Assembly (NCBI GenBank): GCA_031256395.1
Contig: JAIRQQ010000086.1
Coordinates: 1 to 37,419, forward strand
Length of the DNA stretch: 37,419 nucleotides
Source: Nitrososphaerota archaeon
Lineage (GTDB): Archaea > Thermoproteota > Bathyarchaeia > Bathyarchaeales > Bathycorpusculaceae
Reading direction: 5' to 3'
Position numbers and translations under genes: made by a program. This document shows, piece by piece, positions 1 through 9,206 of this stretch (position 1 is the first letter of the stretch; each line of letters starts with the position of its first letter). The notes below the pieces were generated by a model. It was not told where the DNA came from and made no database searches. It saw only the letters and a program-made list of their open reading frames with translations.

Positions 1-57
1 GCAGTTTGGACATAGCTTTATTTCTGGCTTAAAGTATAGTTTGGTTGCCCTGCTGTA

Positions 58-81
58 GTTTTTGTGTTTCTTCACAAAAAC
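58..81. terminator. Perfect 9-bp hairpin (GTTTTTGTG-tttctt-CACAAAAAC), possible terminator of an upstream gene
   Basis: Direct inverted repeat read in sequence; 6-nt loop; lies upstream of the gene 1 promoter. Confidence 0.45.
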
Positions 82-190
82 CTAAGGCTGCAGCGTGGGC
101 ATAAAAAATTAACCTAAAACCACCATACGCAACACGTGTATGCTGGTTATAGACTTATGGTTTTAAAATGGTATCGGGTGACTTTACCAA

Positions 191-240
191 AATTATATAT
201 ACACTTTCAATTCACCTAATTTATTTATAAATTTAAGGAG
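191..240 (+). promoter_or_regulatory. TATA-like box (ttatatata) and SD (aaggag) for the TTG-started PQQ gene
   Basis: AT-rich TATA-like element at about 193-200; 'aaggag' at about 235-240 ahead of the TTG at 249. Confidence 0.5.
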
Positions 241-248
241 TAATAAAA

Positions 249-2795
249 TTGCAAAAAACAAAAACTTTTCTCGCAATGATTCTATTAGTCGCACTATTAG
301 TACCTACAGTATGCCAATTAGCCTCCGTTGTATCCGCAGAAAACCCAAAAATACCAATATATCTAGAAGTCCACGCTGAACCTAATCCCGTCGGTATAGG
401 CCAAGATTTGTACTTGAGCTTATTTTCCACAAAACCCATACCAGGAACCTTCAAAGAAATGTCTATTGTCATTGTCAAACCCGATGGCAGAAACGAAACC
501 TTTGGTCCCTACGACAGCGATACAACCGGTGGTGTCGGCGGTATAGTATTTGTCCCCCAAGTCGAGGGCAACTATACAGCACAAGCATTCTACAAAGGCC
601 AAACCATCCGAGTCTCTGGAGTTGACTACGACATTCAACCCGCCATGAGTAAAGCCGTAAACTTTACCGTCCAAACAGACCCCATCTCATCAACCCCCTT
701 TGTACCGCTACCCACAGAGTATTGGTCACGACCCATATATTCAACTAACTTTGCATGGTCAAAATTGGGCGGCAACTGGTGGGGCCTAGGCAAACCCTCA
801 TTTACCGACACCGGTGGATATGATGCTACAGGTAACAACTTTAACCCTTACAGCCAAGCACCCAACACCGGCCACATCATGTGGGTAAAGCCCACTGCGT
901 TTGGCGGCCAAGTCGGCGGACCGATTAGCGGCGATCAAGAGAGTCAGTACACCTCAACCTCTATTCTCTATCGGCAATTTGAACCCATTATCCTAAACGG
1001 CATCATATACTACAAGCTCTATCCCAACACACCTACAACCGTCACAAGTGCCGGCGGCACACCTGGATGGGATGCAGTTGATCTGCGCACAGGTGAGTTG
1101 GTTTGGCACAAAGACACCAATGATACCTTAGTCTTTGGCTGGAACATGCAATTCCACACAGTTCAAGAATATGGAACCCAAGCCTACCTAGTCGCAATCG
1201 CAAACTCTACCACTTGGAAACTCTACGACCCCCTAACCGGTTACTATATTGCAAGCATAACAGGTGTCCAAAGTACAACAGCTCCTGGTCTAGTTGAGAC
1301 AGACGATGACAATACGCAGGGCGCAGTATACATGTACTACATAAACGGCACATATCCCAACCTCTCACTTACCATGTGGAACTCAACCCACTGCTTATCA
1401 GGTACAACAGGCAGTGCTTCTACAATTCGTCCCACAGGTAACATTCCCTTCTCACGTGGTATTGAATGGTCTGTGCCTATTCCATCAACCATCAAAATCG
1501 ACGGTAAGGATGTTAACATCACCGGTCCAGACACAAACAAAAACCCACTATTGACCATTGCTGCAAGAACAAATGACGTCATTGTGCTAAGATCTCACGG
1601 ACAAGAACTGCCCATGTTCACAGACCAATTTGGCACAGAATACTCAATTGAACTCGGAATTGGTGCAAAGAACGGCACACTACTCTGGGGCCCAGTTAGA
1701 CGGGACACCCAGCAATACAACGAAATCACTGTTGTCGCAGCAGGCGATGGCTACTATGTTACGCATGACAAAGACCTCAACATAGCCTATGTTTACAACA
1801 TACAAACCGGTAAGCAAATAGGCAAAGGCATCTCATTGGAAGGCAATTCACTTAGCACTCTATCTCGTGGTGGCGCTATAGCATACGGTAAATGCTACAT
1901 CTGGGACTTTGGCGGTTATGTCAACGCAATCGATCTAGCAACCGCAACTGTCAATTGGACACTAACACCAAGAAGTGCAGGCTATGACACACCTTATGGT
2001 ATCTACCCCTATTGGCACTTTGGTTCACACAGCATTGCTGACGGAAAACTGTTCTTATCTGAGGGCCGCATGTATGACCCACCGCTATTTACCAACGCAC
2101 GTAAAATGGCCATTGACGTCAATGACGGTTCTGTTGTTTGGAGTATCCTTGGAACCTATGCACGTGAACCAAGCGCAATTGCCGATGGCTATATGGTTGG
2201 CTGGAACAGCTATGACGCCCAAATCTATACCTTCGGTAAGGGGCCATCCCAAACCACTATCAATACCAATACTGGCGTTGTCACTTCAGGCAGTAGCGTT
2301 CTTCTAACGGGTACAGTCACAGACATATCTGCAGGCACACGTGACGCTGATAGATCTGCACGGTTCCCCAACGGTGTTGCAGCAGTATCTGATGAGAGCC
2401 AAAGCGCATGGATGGAATATGTCTACATGCAACAACCAATGCCAAAAAATGTCACCGGTGTTACTGTTGAACTCTCAATACTAGACAGCAACAACAACTA
2501 TCGTCCCATTGGCAAAACAACCACTGATGAAACAGGCTTCTTTAGCTATAACTGGAAACCTGACATCGAAGGCAAATTCACTGTCTATGCACGCTTTGAG
2601 GGCAGTGAATCCTACTGGCCATCCAACGGACGTACTGCTTTTGCAGTTGACGAAGCCGCTCCAACACAAGCACCCACTGAAACCCCCGGCCCAGGAATCG
2701 CTGATACCTACTTCCTACCCGCAGTCGCAGCCATAATCATCGCGATAATCATAATCGGCGTCCTGATTATGATCATGCTCAGAAAACGCCCCTAA
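249..2795 (+). CDS. Secreted PQQ-like beta-propeller protein with Ig-like regions and C-terminal TM anchor
   Basis: 848 aa; signal peptide (TFLAMILLVALLVPTVCQLASVVSA); propeller-like strands (AVDLRTGELVWHKD, NAIDLATATVNWTL); C-terminal AAIIIAIIIIGVLIMIMLRKRP. TTG start with SD. Confidence 0.8.
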   Translation: MQKTKTFLAMILLVALLVPTVCQLASVVSAENPKIPIYLEVHAEPNPVGIGQDLYLSLFSTKPIPGTFKEMSIVIVKPDGRNETFGPYDSDTTGGVGGIVFVPQVEGNYTAQAFYKGQTIRVSGVDYDIQPAMSKAVNFTVQTDPISSTPFVPLPTEYWSRPIYSTNFAWSKLGGNWWGLGKPSFTDTGGYDATGNNFNPYSQAPNTGHIMWVKPTAFGGQVGGPISGDQESQYTSTSILYRQFEPIILNGIIYYKLYPNTPTTVTSAGGTPGWDAVDLRTGELVWHKDTNDTLVFGWNMQFHTVQEYGTQAYLVAIANSTTWKLYDPLTGYYIASITGVQSTTAPGLVETDDDNTQGAVYMYYINGTYPNLSLTMWNSTHCLSGTTGSASTIRPTGNIPFSRGIEWSVPIPSTIKIDGKDVNITGPDTNKNPLLTIAARTNDVIVLRSHGQELPMFTDQFGTEYSIELGIGAKNGTLLWGPVRRDTQQYNEITVVAAGDGYYVTHDKDLNIAYVYNIQTGKQIGKGISLEGNSLSTLSRGGAIAYGKCYIWDFGGYVNAIDLATATVNWTLTPRSAGYDTPYGIYPYWHFGSHSIADGKLFLSEGRMYDPPLFTNARKMAIDVNDGSVVWSILGTYAREPSAIADGYMVGWNSYDAQIYTFGKGPSQTTINTNTGVVTSGSSVLLTGTVTDISAGTRDADRSARFPNGVAAVSDESQSAWMEYVYMQQPMPKNVTGVTVELSILDSNNNYRPIGKTTTDETGFFSYNWKPDIEGKFTVYARFEGSESYWPSNGRTAFAVDEAAPTQAPTETPGPGIADTYFLPAVAAIIIAIIIIGVLIMIMLRKRP

Positions 2796-2815
2796 ACAAA
2801 CAACAAACAAAACCA

Positions 2816-2846
2816 ATTTCCTTCCTTTCTTTTTCTCTTTTTTTCA
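2816..2846 (+). terminator. Oligo-T archaeal-type terminator tract
   Basis: Pyrimidine/T-rich run 'ttccttcctttctttttctctttttttc' just after the stop of the PQQ gene. Confidence 0.45.
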
Positions 2847-3102
2847 ATAAATCCATAACCCGCATACAAGGTTGTGGTGTATGTTTGGTGTTGTTGGTTT
2901 TTATGTTAATATATCGTCTTGGTTTTTGTGAATACGTGTGATCATGGGCAACTGCAAAAATCTAAGATAAACTCTTTAGAACTTGTATGTTAGTTATGGA
3001 CTTATAGTTTTTTTAATTCCACACTTAGCAAGTTTTGCCAAAAATTGTTTAATAAAATTAAAATAGAGAAGGTCGCCCGCCTCAAGTTTAACAGACCGCT
3101 AT

Positions 3103-4518
3103 TTAGCGGTGGAATGCTGACATAGCGCGCCATAGATTATAGTTTACAGCAGTACGTGTCATTATTTTGCTGTAAATGTTACCTTGAAGATAACCTTTCT
3201 TGGCTTGACGCATGATATAGTTTATGGAGTAGAATTTATTGTAGAATTGCTTGCGCATTTGAGCAATTTCTTTAGCCGGTAGATTGGGATCTTCAAAGAT
3301 AGCATTCATAGTACTATATGTTTTCCAATCATCTGACATCTTCCAGCCATTTTTCTCAACAAGTTCTCTTAGTTGCGTGCCCGGAAAAGGCGTAGCATGA
3401 CAGAGCCAAGCATCATCAGGTTCAGTTTTGCGCACAAAATCCAGCGTTTCTTGGAGAGTCTGTTTAGTTTCCCCAGGATAGCCTATGATAACTGAGACAG
3501 TGACAAACATGCCTGCATCTTTGGCCCACTTTATGGCATTGTGACATTGCTGATTGGTAACACCATGTTTTAAGGTCTGACGCATTTGTTCACATCCCGA
3601 TTCTATGCCAAACATGACTTCGTCACAGTGGGCTTTGGCCATCTTTTGCAAGAGTTCTTTGGTGACGGTGTCGGCTCGGGTGCCGCATCCCCATCGCAGA
3701 TTAATTTTGCGCTCAATCATACCATCACAGATGTCAGCGGCTCTTTTTTTATCAAAAGTCAAAGTGTCATCTTGAAATGCTATACCCTCAGCGCCGTATT
3801 CACTTTGTAGCCACTGCAACTCATCAAGTACGTTTTGGGGGCTTCGCGCGCGGAATTGTTGGCCAAACATTTGTGATGCAACACAGAAGGGGCACTTGTA
3901 GGGGCAACCACGGCTGGTTATAACTGAGAGTAGTTTTTGACCCTGAACCCAATATTTCTCAATGGGTACATATTTGTAGGCTGGCCGGGGGAGACTGTCG
4001 AGGTTTTGAATGGGGGGTCGGTTAGGCGTTTGGATGATTTCTTGGCCTTTACGAAAAGATATGCCCTTTATATCGTTTAGCGGTTTGTTTGTTTGGGATT
4101 GGTTTGCCAGTTCAAGAAGCGTTTCTTCGCCCTCGCCTCGAACAATTAGATCTATGGATTTTTCTGTTGCTAGAATATCTCTATCTTGAAATGTGGCATG
4201 GGGTCCGCCTAGTATAATTTGAGCATTTGGACAGGCCTGTTTTGCGGTTTGTGCGGTTTGAAAAGCGGCTTCTGCTATAGGTGTCATGGAGCCTATGCCA
4301 ATTATTGCCGGCTCAAAGGATGTCAGCTCGGTTTGGAGTTTGGTGTAGTCATAGCGATTCACTGGACAGTCGATGATTTTAACCTCAAAATTATTTTGGT
4401 CTAAAACTGCTGCCATATAGGCTAGTCCCAGCGGCGGGAAGAGGGGGTGGTGTCCGATGTCGGTGAGAAGTGGAGGTGTGATGAGAGCTATTTTCTTGTT
4501 GGGCATCATCATGTTCAC
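3103..4518 (-). CDS. B12-binding-type radical SAM protein
   Basis: 471 aa; N-terminal Rossmann-like region with GGPHATF and EGEETLLEL; radical SAM motif SRGCPYKCPFC. Confidence 0.85.
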   Translation of the reverse strand: MNMMMPNKKIALITPPLLTDIGHHPLFPPLGLAYMAAVLDQNNFEVKIIDCPVNRYDYTKLQTELTSFEPAIIGIGSMTPIAEAAFQTAQTAKQACPNAQIILGGPHATFQDRDILATEKSIDLIVRGEGEETLLELANQSQTNKPLNDIKGISFRKGQEIIQTPNRPPIQNLDSLPRPAYKYVPIEKYWVQGQKLLSVITSRGCPYKCPFCVASQMFGQQFRARSPQNVLDELQWLQSEYGAEGIAFQDDTLTFDKKRAADICDGMIERKINLRWGCGTRADTVTKELLQKMAKAHCDEVMFGIESGCEQMRQTLKHGVTNQQCHNAIKWAKDAGMFVTVSVIIGYPGETKQTLQETLDFVRKTEPDDAWLCHATPFPGTQLRELVEKNGWKMSDDWKTYSTMNAIFEDPNLPAKEIAQMRKQFYNKFYSINYIMRQAKKGYLQGNIYSKIMTRTAVNYNLWRAMSAFHR

Positions 4519-4558
4519 GGTTGGGTAGTTATGGCGGGTTTTTTGCTTATGAACTTTG

Positions 4559-6892
4559 CTAACCTCTGCTCTTGGTTTGAGCAGTTTGTTTGTTATTTAG
4601 TGTTGGTTGGTGTTTGTGTTGGCGTACCCAAAATATCAGTACCACGACACCAATTAGAAGAAGTATACTGGCAACGCTGAGCAGAATTAACCACAGAGGG
4701 ATTGATTGGTTTTCATTTTTTTGGAAGTTATTGCCGTTGTTGTTGTCTGGGTTGCCGATTGCATAGATGAGATGGTCATATGAGCCTACATATATGGCAT
4801 TGTTTGCAAGGGCGGGGGAGGAGACCACTGCACCGCCTGTTTGATAGCTCCACTGCAGTTCTGCGGTTTGGGCGTTTAGCGCATACACTTTGCCATCACT
4901 GGATCCAAACACCACCACCTCATCTGCAATAACTGGTGAGGAGCTAACACTATCACCTGTCTGATAGATCCACACAAGAGTGCCATCTACCCCGTTTAGT
5001 GCATAGAGGTAGCCATCTTCAGAGCCCACATAGACCTTGTTGTAGGCGATGGCCGGCGAGGACGAAACCGTACCCCTTGTGGAATAATTCCAAATCAACT
5101 CCCCATTTACTGCGTTTAGGGCATAGAGACTATGATCATAACAGCCCACATACACTACCCCCTTCTCTTCTGATATGGCAGGCGAAGAAACCACATAACC
5201 TCCCAATTGTGTTTTCCACAACAGGGTGCCGTCTGGGTTTAGAGCATAGAGATACCCATCATTTGAGCCAAAATAGATAACACCCCCAAAAACCGCAGGA
5301 GAGGACACCATGATCTGATCTTTGGTTTCATATTTCCACAGCCGCGTACCGTCTTGGGCATTTAGTGCATAGAAACTATAGTCCTCTGAGCCCACATACA
5401 CCACCTCCCCATAAACTGTGGGTGAACAAACAACCGCATAGCCTGTTTGATAACTCCACCGACAAACCCCTGTATAGGCATCTAGCGCATAGATCTTACC
5501 ATTATAGCTCCCAACATACACTACCCCTTCACTGATTGCCGGCGAGGAAAACATCACCATATCCCCGGTATCGTAACTCCAAATTGCACTGTTGTGCATC
5601 TCCCAATCATAACCCGCCATACCCGTTGAGGCATTTAACGCATACACCTTACCATCATGCGAACCCACAAAAACCAAACCCTCCCAAACCGTGGGCGAGG
5701 AATCAACCTTTTTACCCGTAGCAAAACTCCAAACCAACCCACCATCTAACACATCAAGAGCATAGAGTTTACCATCAGAAGACCCCATAAAAACCCGCCC
5801 CTGAGCAATCTCGGGACGCGAAATTATCTGATCCCCACTAAGAAAACTCCAAACCAACCCACCATCTTTGACATTTAGCGCATAGATTTTACTATCATCT
5901 GAACCCACAAACACCCGCTCCCCCCAAACAATAGGCGCGGAGGCAACCCCTGCACCTGTAGCATAACTCCAAACCAACTCCCCCCTTGCGGCATCTACTG
6001 CATAAACACAACTATCCATCGAACCCACAAAAACCAAACCCCCCGATACTGCCGGCGAGGAATAAACAGCCGCACCAGTGGCAAACCTCCACTGCAAACT
6101 ACCCGTTGCAGCATCTAGAGCATAGAGATACCCATCAGAAGACCCCACATAAAGCATGCCATCCATAACTGCTGGAGTAGACGCAACAGTTGCATCCGTT
6201 GTATACTTCCAAACAAGCTCCCCACTGGTCATGTTTAGTGCATAGATATTTTTATCCAGTGAACCAACATAGACCATACCCTCACTTAACGTCACCGAGG
6301 ATAGCATAATCTCCGCCTCTGTAGCATAACTCCAAATTAACTCCCCAGTATCGGCTTTTAGCGCATAGACACTGTTATCCTCTGAACCAAAAAACACCAC
6401 CCCATCAACAACCGCAGGATCTGAATCCACATAATACCCAGTTGAATAACTCCAGAGCTTTCTACCCGTAACCCCATCTAACGCATAGAGATTATAGTCC
6501 TCTGAGCCCACATACACAACCCCCTCTGCAACCGCCGGCCTAGAAACCACTATACCCCCAGTAGCATAAACCCAAACCCTCTCTCCGGTGTCAGCATTAA
6601 AAGCATAAACTCTATGATCATATGAACCAACATAGACTATACCATCACTATAGGTAGGTGAACCAACCTGCCCCCCAGTATTAAACTTCCAAAGAGTCTG
6701 ATTAGACAACGGCACCTGTTGCGTAGAAGAAAACCCACTATGCAACAAATCACCACGAAACATCGGCCACCCCAAACCACCCCCAGACAAATCTGCTGCT
6801 ACTACCACTGTTGAATAAACCATGCTTGAAAACAAGAGCAACAACAATAGACCGAGACACAACATCCTTCGGCTTATCATAACACTATACAC
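4559..6892 (-). CDS. Secreted PQQ-repeat double beta-propeller protein with C-terminal TM anchor
   Basis: 777 aa; about 16 repeats of ~40 aa of the form VYVGSxDxxxYALxxxTGxxxWxYxTG...SSPAV; signal peptide; TM near the C-terminus (IPLWLILLSVASILLLIGVVVLIFWV). Confidence 0.88.
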   Translation of the reverse strand: MYSVMISRRMLCLGLLLLLLFSSMVYSTVVVAADLSGGGLGWPMFRGDLLHSGFSSTQQVPLSNQTLWKFNTGGQVGSPTYSDGIVYVGSYDHRVYAFNADTGERVWVYATGGIVVSRPAVAEGVVYVGSEDYNLYALDGVTGRKLWSYSTGYYVDSDPAVVDGVVFFGSEDNSVYALKADTGELIWSYATEAEIMLSSVTLSEGMVYVGSLDKNIYALNMTSGELVWKYTTDATVASTPAVMDGMLYVGSSDGYLYALDAATGSLQWRFATGAAVYSSPAVSGGLVFVGSMDSCVYAVDAARGELVWSYATGAGVASAPIVWGERVFVGSDDSKIYALNVKDGGLVWSFLSGDQIISRPEIAQGRVFMGSSDGKLYALDVLDGGLVWSFATGKKVDSSPTVWEGLVFVGSHDGKVYALNASTGMAGYDWEMHNSAIWSYDTGDMVMFSSPAISEGVVYVGSYNGKIYALDAYTGVCRWSYQTGYAVVCSPTVYGEVVYVGSEDYSFYALNAQDGTRLWKYETKDQIMVSSPAVFGGVIYFGSNDGYLYALNPDGTLLWKTQLGGYVVSSPAISEEKGVVYVGCYDHSLYALNAVNGELIWNYSTRGTVSSSPAIAYNKVYVGSEDGYLYALNGVDGTLVWIYQTGDSVSSSPVIADEVVVFGSSDGKVYALNAQTAELQWSYQTGGAVVSSPALANNAIYVGSYDHLIYAIGNPDNNNGNNFQKNENQSIPLWLILLSVASILLLIGVVVLIFWVRQHKHQPTLNNKQTAQTKSRG

Positions 6893-7062
6893 ACACCAAG
6901 ATAAGCTAAAGATGTTCCGCAGAAACCCACCCCTTTTAGCCTGACTTTCTCATTTTTCTCTACAAATATAGCCGCACCAAGTCTGAGTAGCTGGTTTGTG
7001 GGGATGCGAAATGTTTAAGCATAAAGCGTTCCCATCAAGAGGCAAGTTGGTGTGAAGCAGAA

Positions 7063-8448
7063 ATGAAACCCCACATAACCCTAGTTAACCCTGCCGCACC
7101 GGTTGGTGCTGTTATGCACTGGCCCTTTGCGCTTCTGGGTTTAGGATACCTCGCCGCAGTCCTAGAAAAAAACGGCTATAAAGTCGATGTCATTGACTGC
7201 CAAGTCGAAAAACTCTCCATAGAGCAATTTACCCAAGAAATCCAAAAACGCCAACCCAACATAGTAGGCATAACCTCCTCCACCCTCACCTACAAATCCG
7301 GCCTAAACCTCATCAAGGCCACAAAACAGGCCCTGCCAAATTGCACAACCCTTGCCGGCGGACCCCATGTAACATTTTGGGACGACCACGCCCTAGAAGA
7401 ATGCCCCGAACTTGACATAGTTATCCGAAGAGAAGGCGAAGCCACCATTCTTGAATTGGTGCAACACCTCGAAGCCAACAAACCCTGCGATGACGTCTTA
7501 GGCCTCACCTATAGAAAAAACAACCAAATTGTTCGCACCCCCGATCGACCCTACATCGAAGATCTCGACTCTCTACCCTTCCCTGCACGCCATCTATGGC
7601 CCATGGAAAAATTCAAAGAATATGAAGATGTCCTCTACCTATCCATGAGCCGCGGTTGCGTGTACTGGTGCGAATTCTGTTGCACCGTGCGCATGCACGG
7701 CCGAGAATACCGCATGCGAAGCGCCCAAAACGTAGTTAACGAACTAGAATACCTCTACAAAACCTACGGCAAAACCAAATTCACCTTCTGCGACGACGCC
7801 TTCACAGTCGACAAAGACCTCGTAGAGGAACTTTGCAACGAAATCATAAAACGCAACCTAAAAATCGAGTGGAACTGCGGCAGCCGCGTCGACATGGTCA
7901 CCAAAGAACTACTCATAAAAATGAGAGAAGCCGGATGCATCTCATTTTGGTGCGGCATCGAATCAGGCACCCAACAAGTCCTTGACGCCATGAAAAAAGG
8001 CATCACCCCAGAATTAACCGAAAAAGTCATGGGCTGGGTCCGCGAAGCCGGCATGAAACCCGTCCCCAACGTTATCCTAGGCTTCCCCGGCGAAACCAAA
8101 AAAAGCGCCTGGAAAACCATCAAATTCGTCGAAAAAATCGCCCCCGACGCAGTAGGATTCTACAACGTCGCAACCCCCTTCCCCGGCACACCCCTCTACG
8201 ACCAAGTTATTGCCAATGGCTGGTTGCGCGTCACCGACTTTGACAAATACGACACCACCCGCCCCATCTTTGAAACCCCCCAACTAAGCATGAAAGAACT
8301 CGGAAAACTCCGCGAAAGCGCATTCCACCACTACTACCTAAGACGCGCCTACTTCATGGACAAACGCCGCCGCTTCAAACTCTACACAGCCATAACCGTA
8401 GGTCTCCACCTAGCCGCCAACATTAAACTCAAACTCAGAAGAAACTAA
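7063..8448 (+). CDS. B12-binding-type radical SAM protein
   Basis: 461 aa; GGPHVTF, SRGCVYWCEFC, GFPGETKKSAWKT, TPFPGTPLY. Confidence 0.85.
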   Translation: MKPHITLVNPAAPVGAVMHWPFALLGLGYLAAVLEKNGYKVDVIDCQVEKLSIEQFTQEIQKRQPNIVGITSSTLTYKSGLNLIKATKQALPNCTTLAGGPHVTFWDDHALEECPELDIVIRREGEATILELVQHLEANKPCDDVLGLTYRKNNQIVRTPDRPYIEDLDSLPFPARHLWPMEKFKEYEDVLYLSMSRGCVYWCEFCCTVRMHGREYRMRSAQNVVNELEYLYKTYGKTKFTFCDDAFTVDKDLVEELCNEIIKRNLKIEWNCGSRVDMVTKELLIKMREAGCISFWCGIESGTQQVLDAMKKGITPELTEKVMGWVREAGMKPVPNVILGFPGETKKSAWKTIKFVEKIAPDAVGFYNVATPFPGTPLYDQVIANGWLRVTDFDKYDTTRPIFETPQLSMKELGKLRESAFHHYYLRRAYFMDKRRRFKLYTAITVGLHLAANIKLKLRRN

Positions 8449-8488
8449 CCACCCGCCAACACACCAACAACATCGGTGACTGAAAAAT

Positions 8489-9175
8489 ATGGGTAAACCC
8501 ACAAAGGTGCTAAACAGCGAAATAGTGAAAACCTACGGCTTAAATGCCGGCGCCAGTGTAGTTGGTATAGCCGCCTCCCAAGATTTCAATTTAGCCCCCG
8601 AGGGCTTTAAACCCTCAGACCACCTCGCTGGTTGTCTCTCAGTGATTGTTTTGGGCGCCCCCTTCCCCCAAGAAGCCCTGCTCAATTCAACTGAATATAC
8701 CGCTCACCGAAAGATCATGATAGAAAAAATAAACACTATCGCAAAAAACGTAGCAAAACAAATCAAAGCTGACGGATACAAAGCACGCGATATAAGCGGA
8801 TTTGGCGGCAAATGGGTGAATGGCAAACAATTCGGCCTCATATCTCTAAAACATGCTGCTGAATTGGCTGGACTGGGACTTATTAACCGAAATTATTTAC
8901 TCACCAATCCGATCTATGGCAATCTTCTTTGGTTTAGCGCAGTTCTCACCGATGCCGAGTTAACACCCGATAAAAAAACACAAGATATTGTTTGTGACAA
9001 CTGTAACAAATGCGTTGAACTCTGTCCCTCAAAAGCCTTAACCACTCCTGATTTATTTGGAAAGAGCGAATGTGCTGGAATGTGCTTCAAAATGATAAAT
9101 GCCCACTGGCAAGTTAGTTGCTATGTATGCCGTAAAACATGTCCCCACCGGTTTGGCAAACAACTACCACCGTAA
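8489..9175 (+). CDS. Epoxyqueuosine-reductase-like (COG1600/QueG-like) 4Fe-4S protein, short form
   Basis: 228 aa; GLGLINRNYLLTNPIYGNLLWFSAVLTDAEL followed by CDNCNKCVELCPSKAL and a second Cys cluster (CYVCRKTCPHRFG). Confidence 0.65.
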   Translation: MGKPTKVLNSEIVKTYGLNAGASVVGIAASQDFNLAPEGFKPSDHLAGCLSVIVLGAPFPQEALLNSTEYTAHRKIMIEKINTIAKNVAKQIKADGYKARDISGFGGKWVNGKQFGLISLKHAAELAGLGLINRNYLLTNPIYGNLLWFSAVLTDAELTPDKKTQDIVCDNCNKCVELCPSKALTTPDLFGKSECAGMCFKMINAHWQVSCYVCRKTCPHRFGKQLPP

Positions 9176-9206
9176 ACCTGCCAAAACTGGACGCGCAATC
9201 TACTCA

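Noticed and set aside
4447-4680. 77-aa ORF across the junction of two minus-strand genes
   Set aside because: Overlaps the 5' end of the radical SAM gene and the 3' end of the PQQ gene antisense; no recognisable protein features.
4999-6168. Repeat-like periodicity resembling a CRISPR or tandem satellite on the plus strand
   Set aside because: Periodicity of about 120 bp is the DNA image of the ~40-aa PQQ blades; repeats are degenerate and in-frame, not CRISPR.
7764-8123. 119-aa antisense ORF inside a radical SAM gene
   Set aside because: Shadow ORF opposite a well-supported conserved gene.
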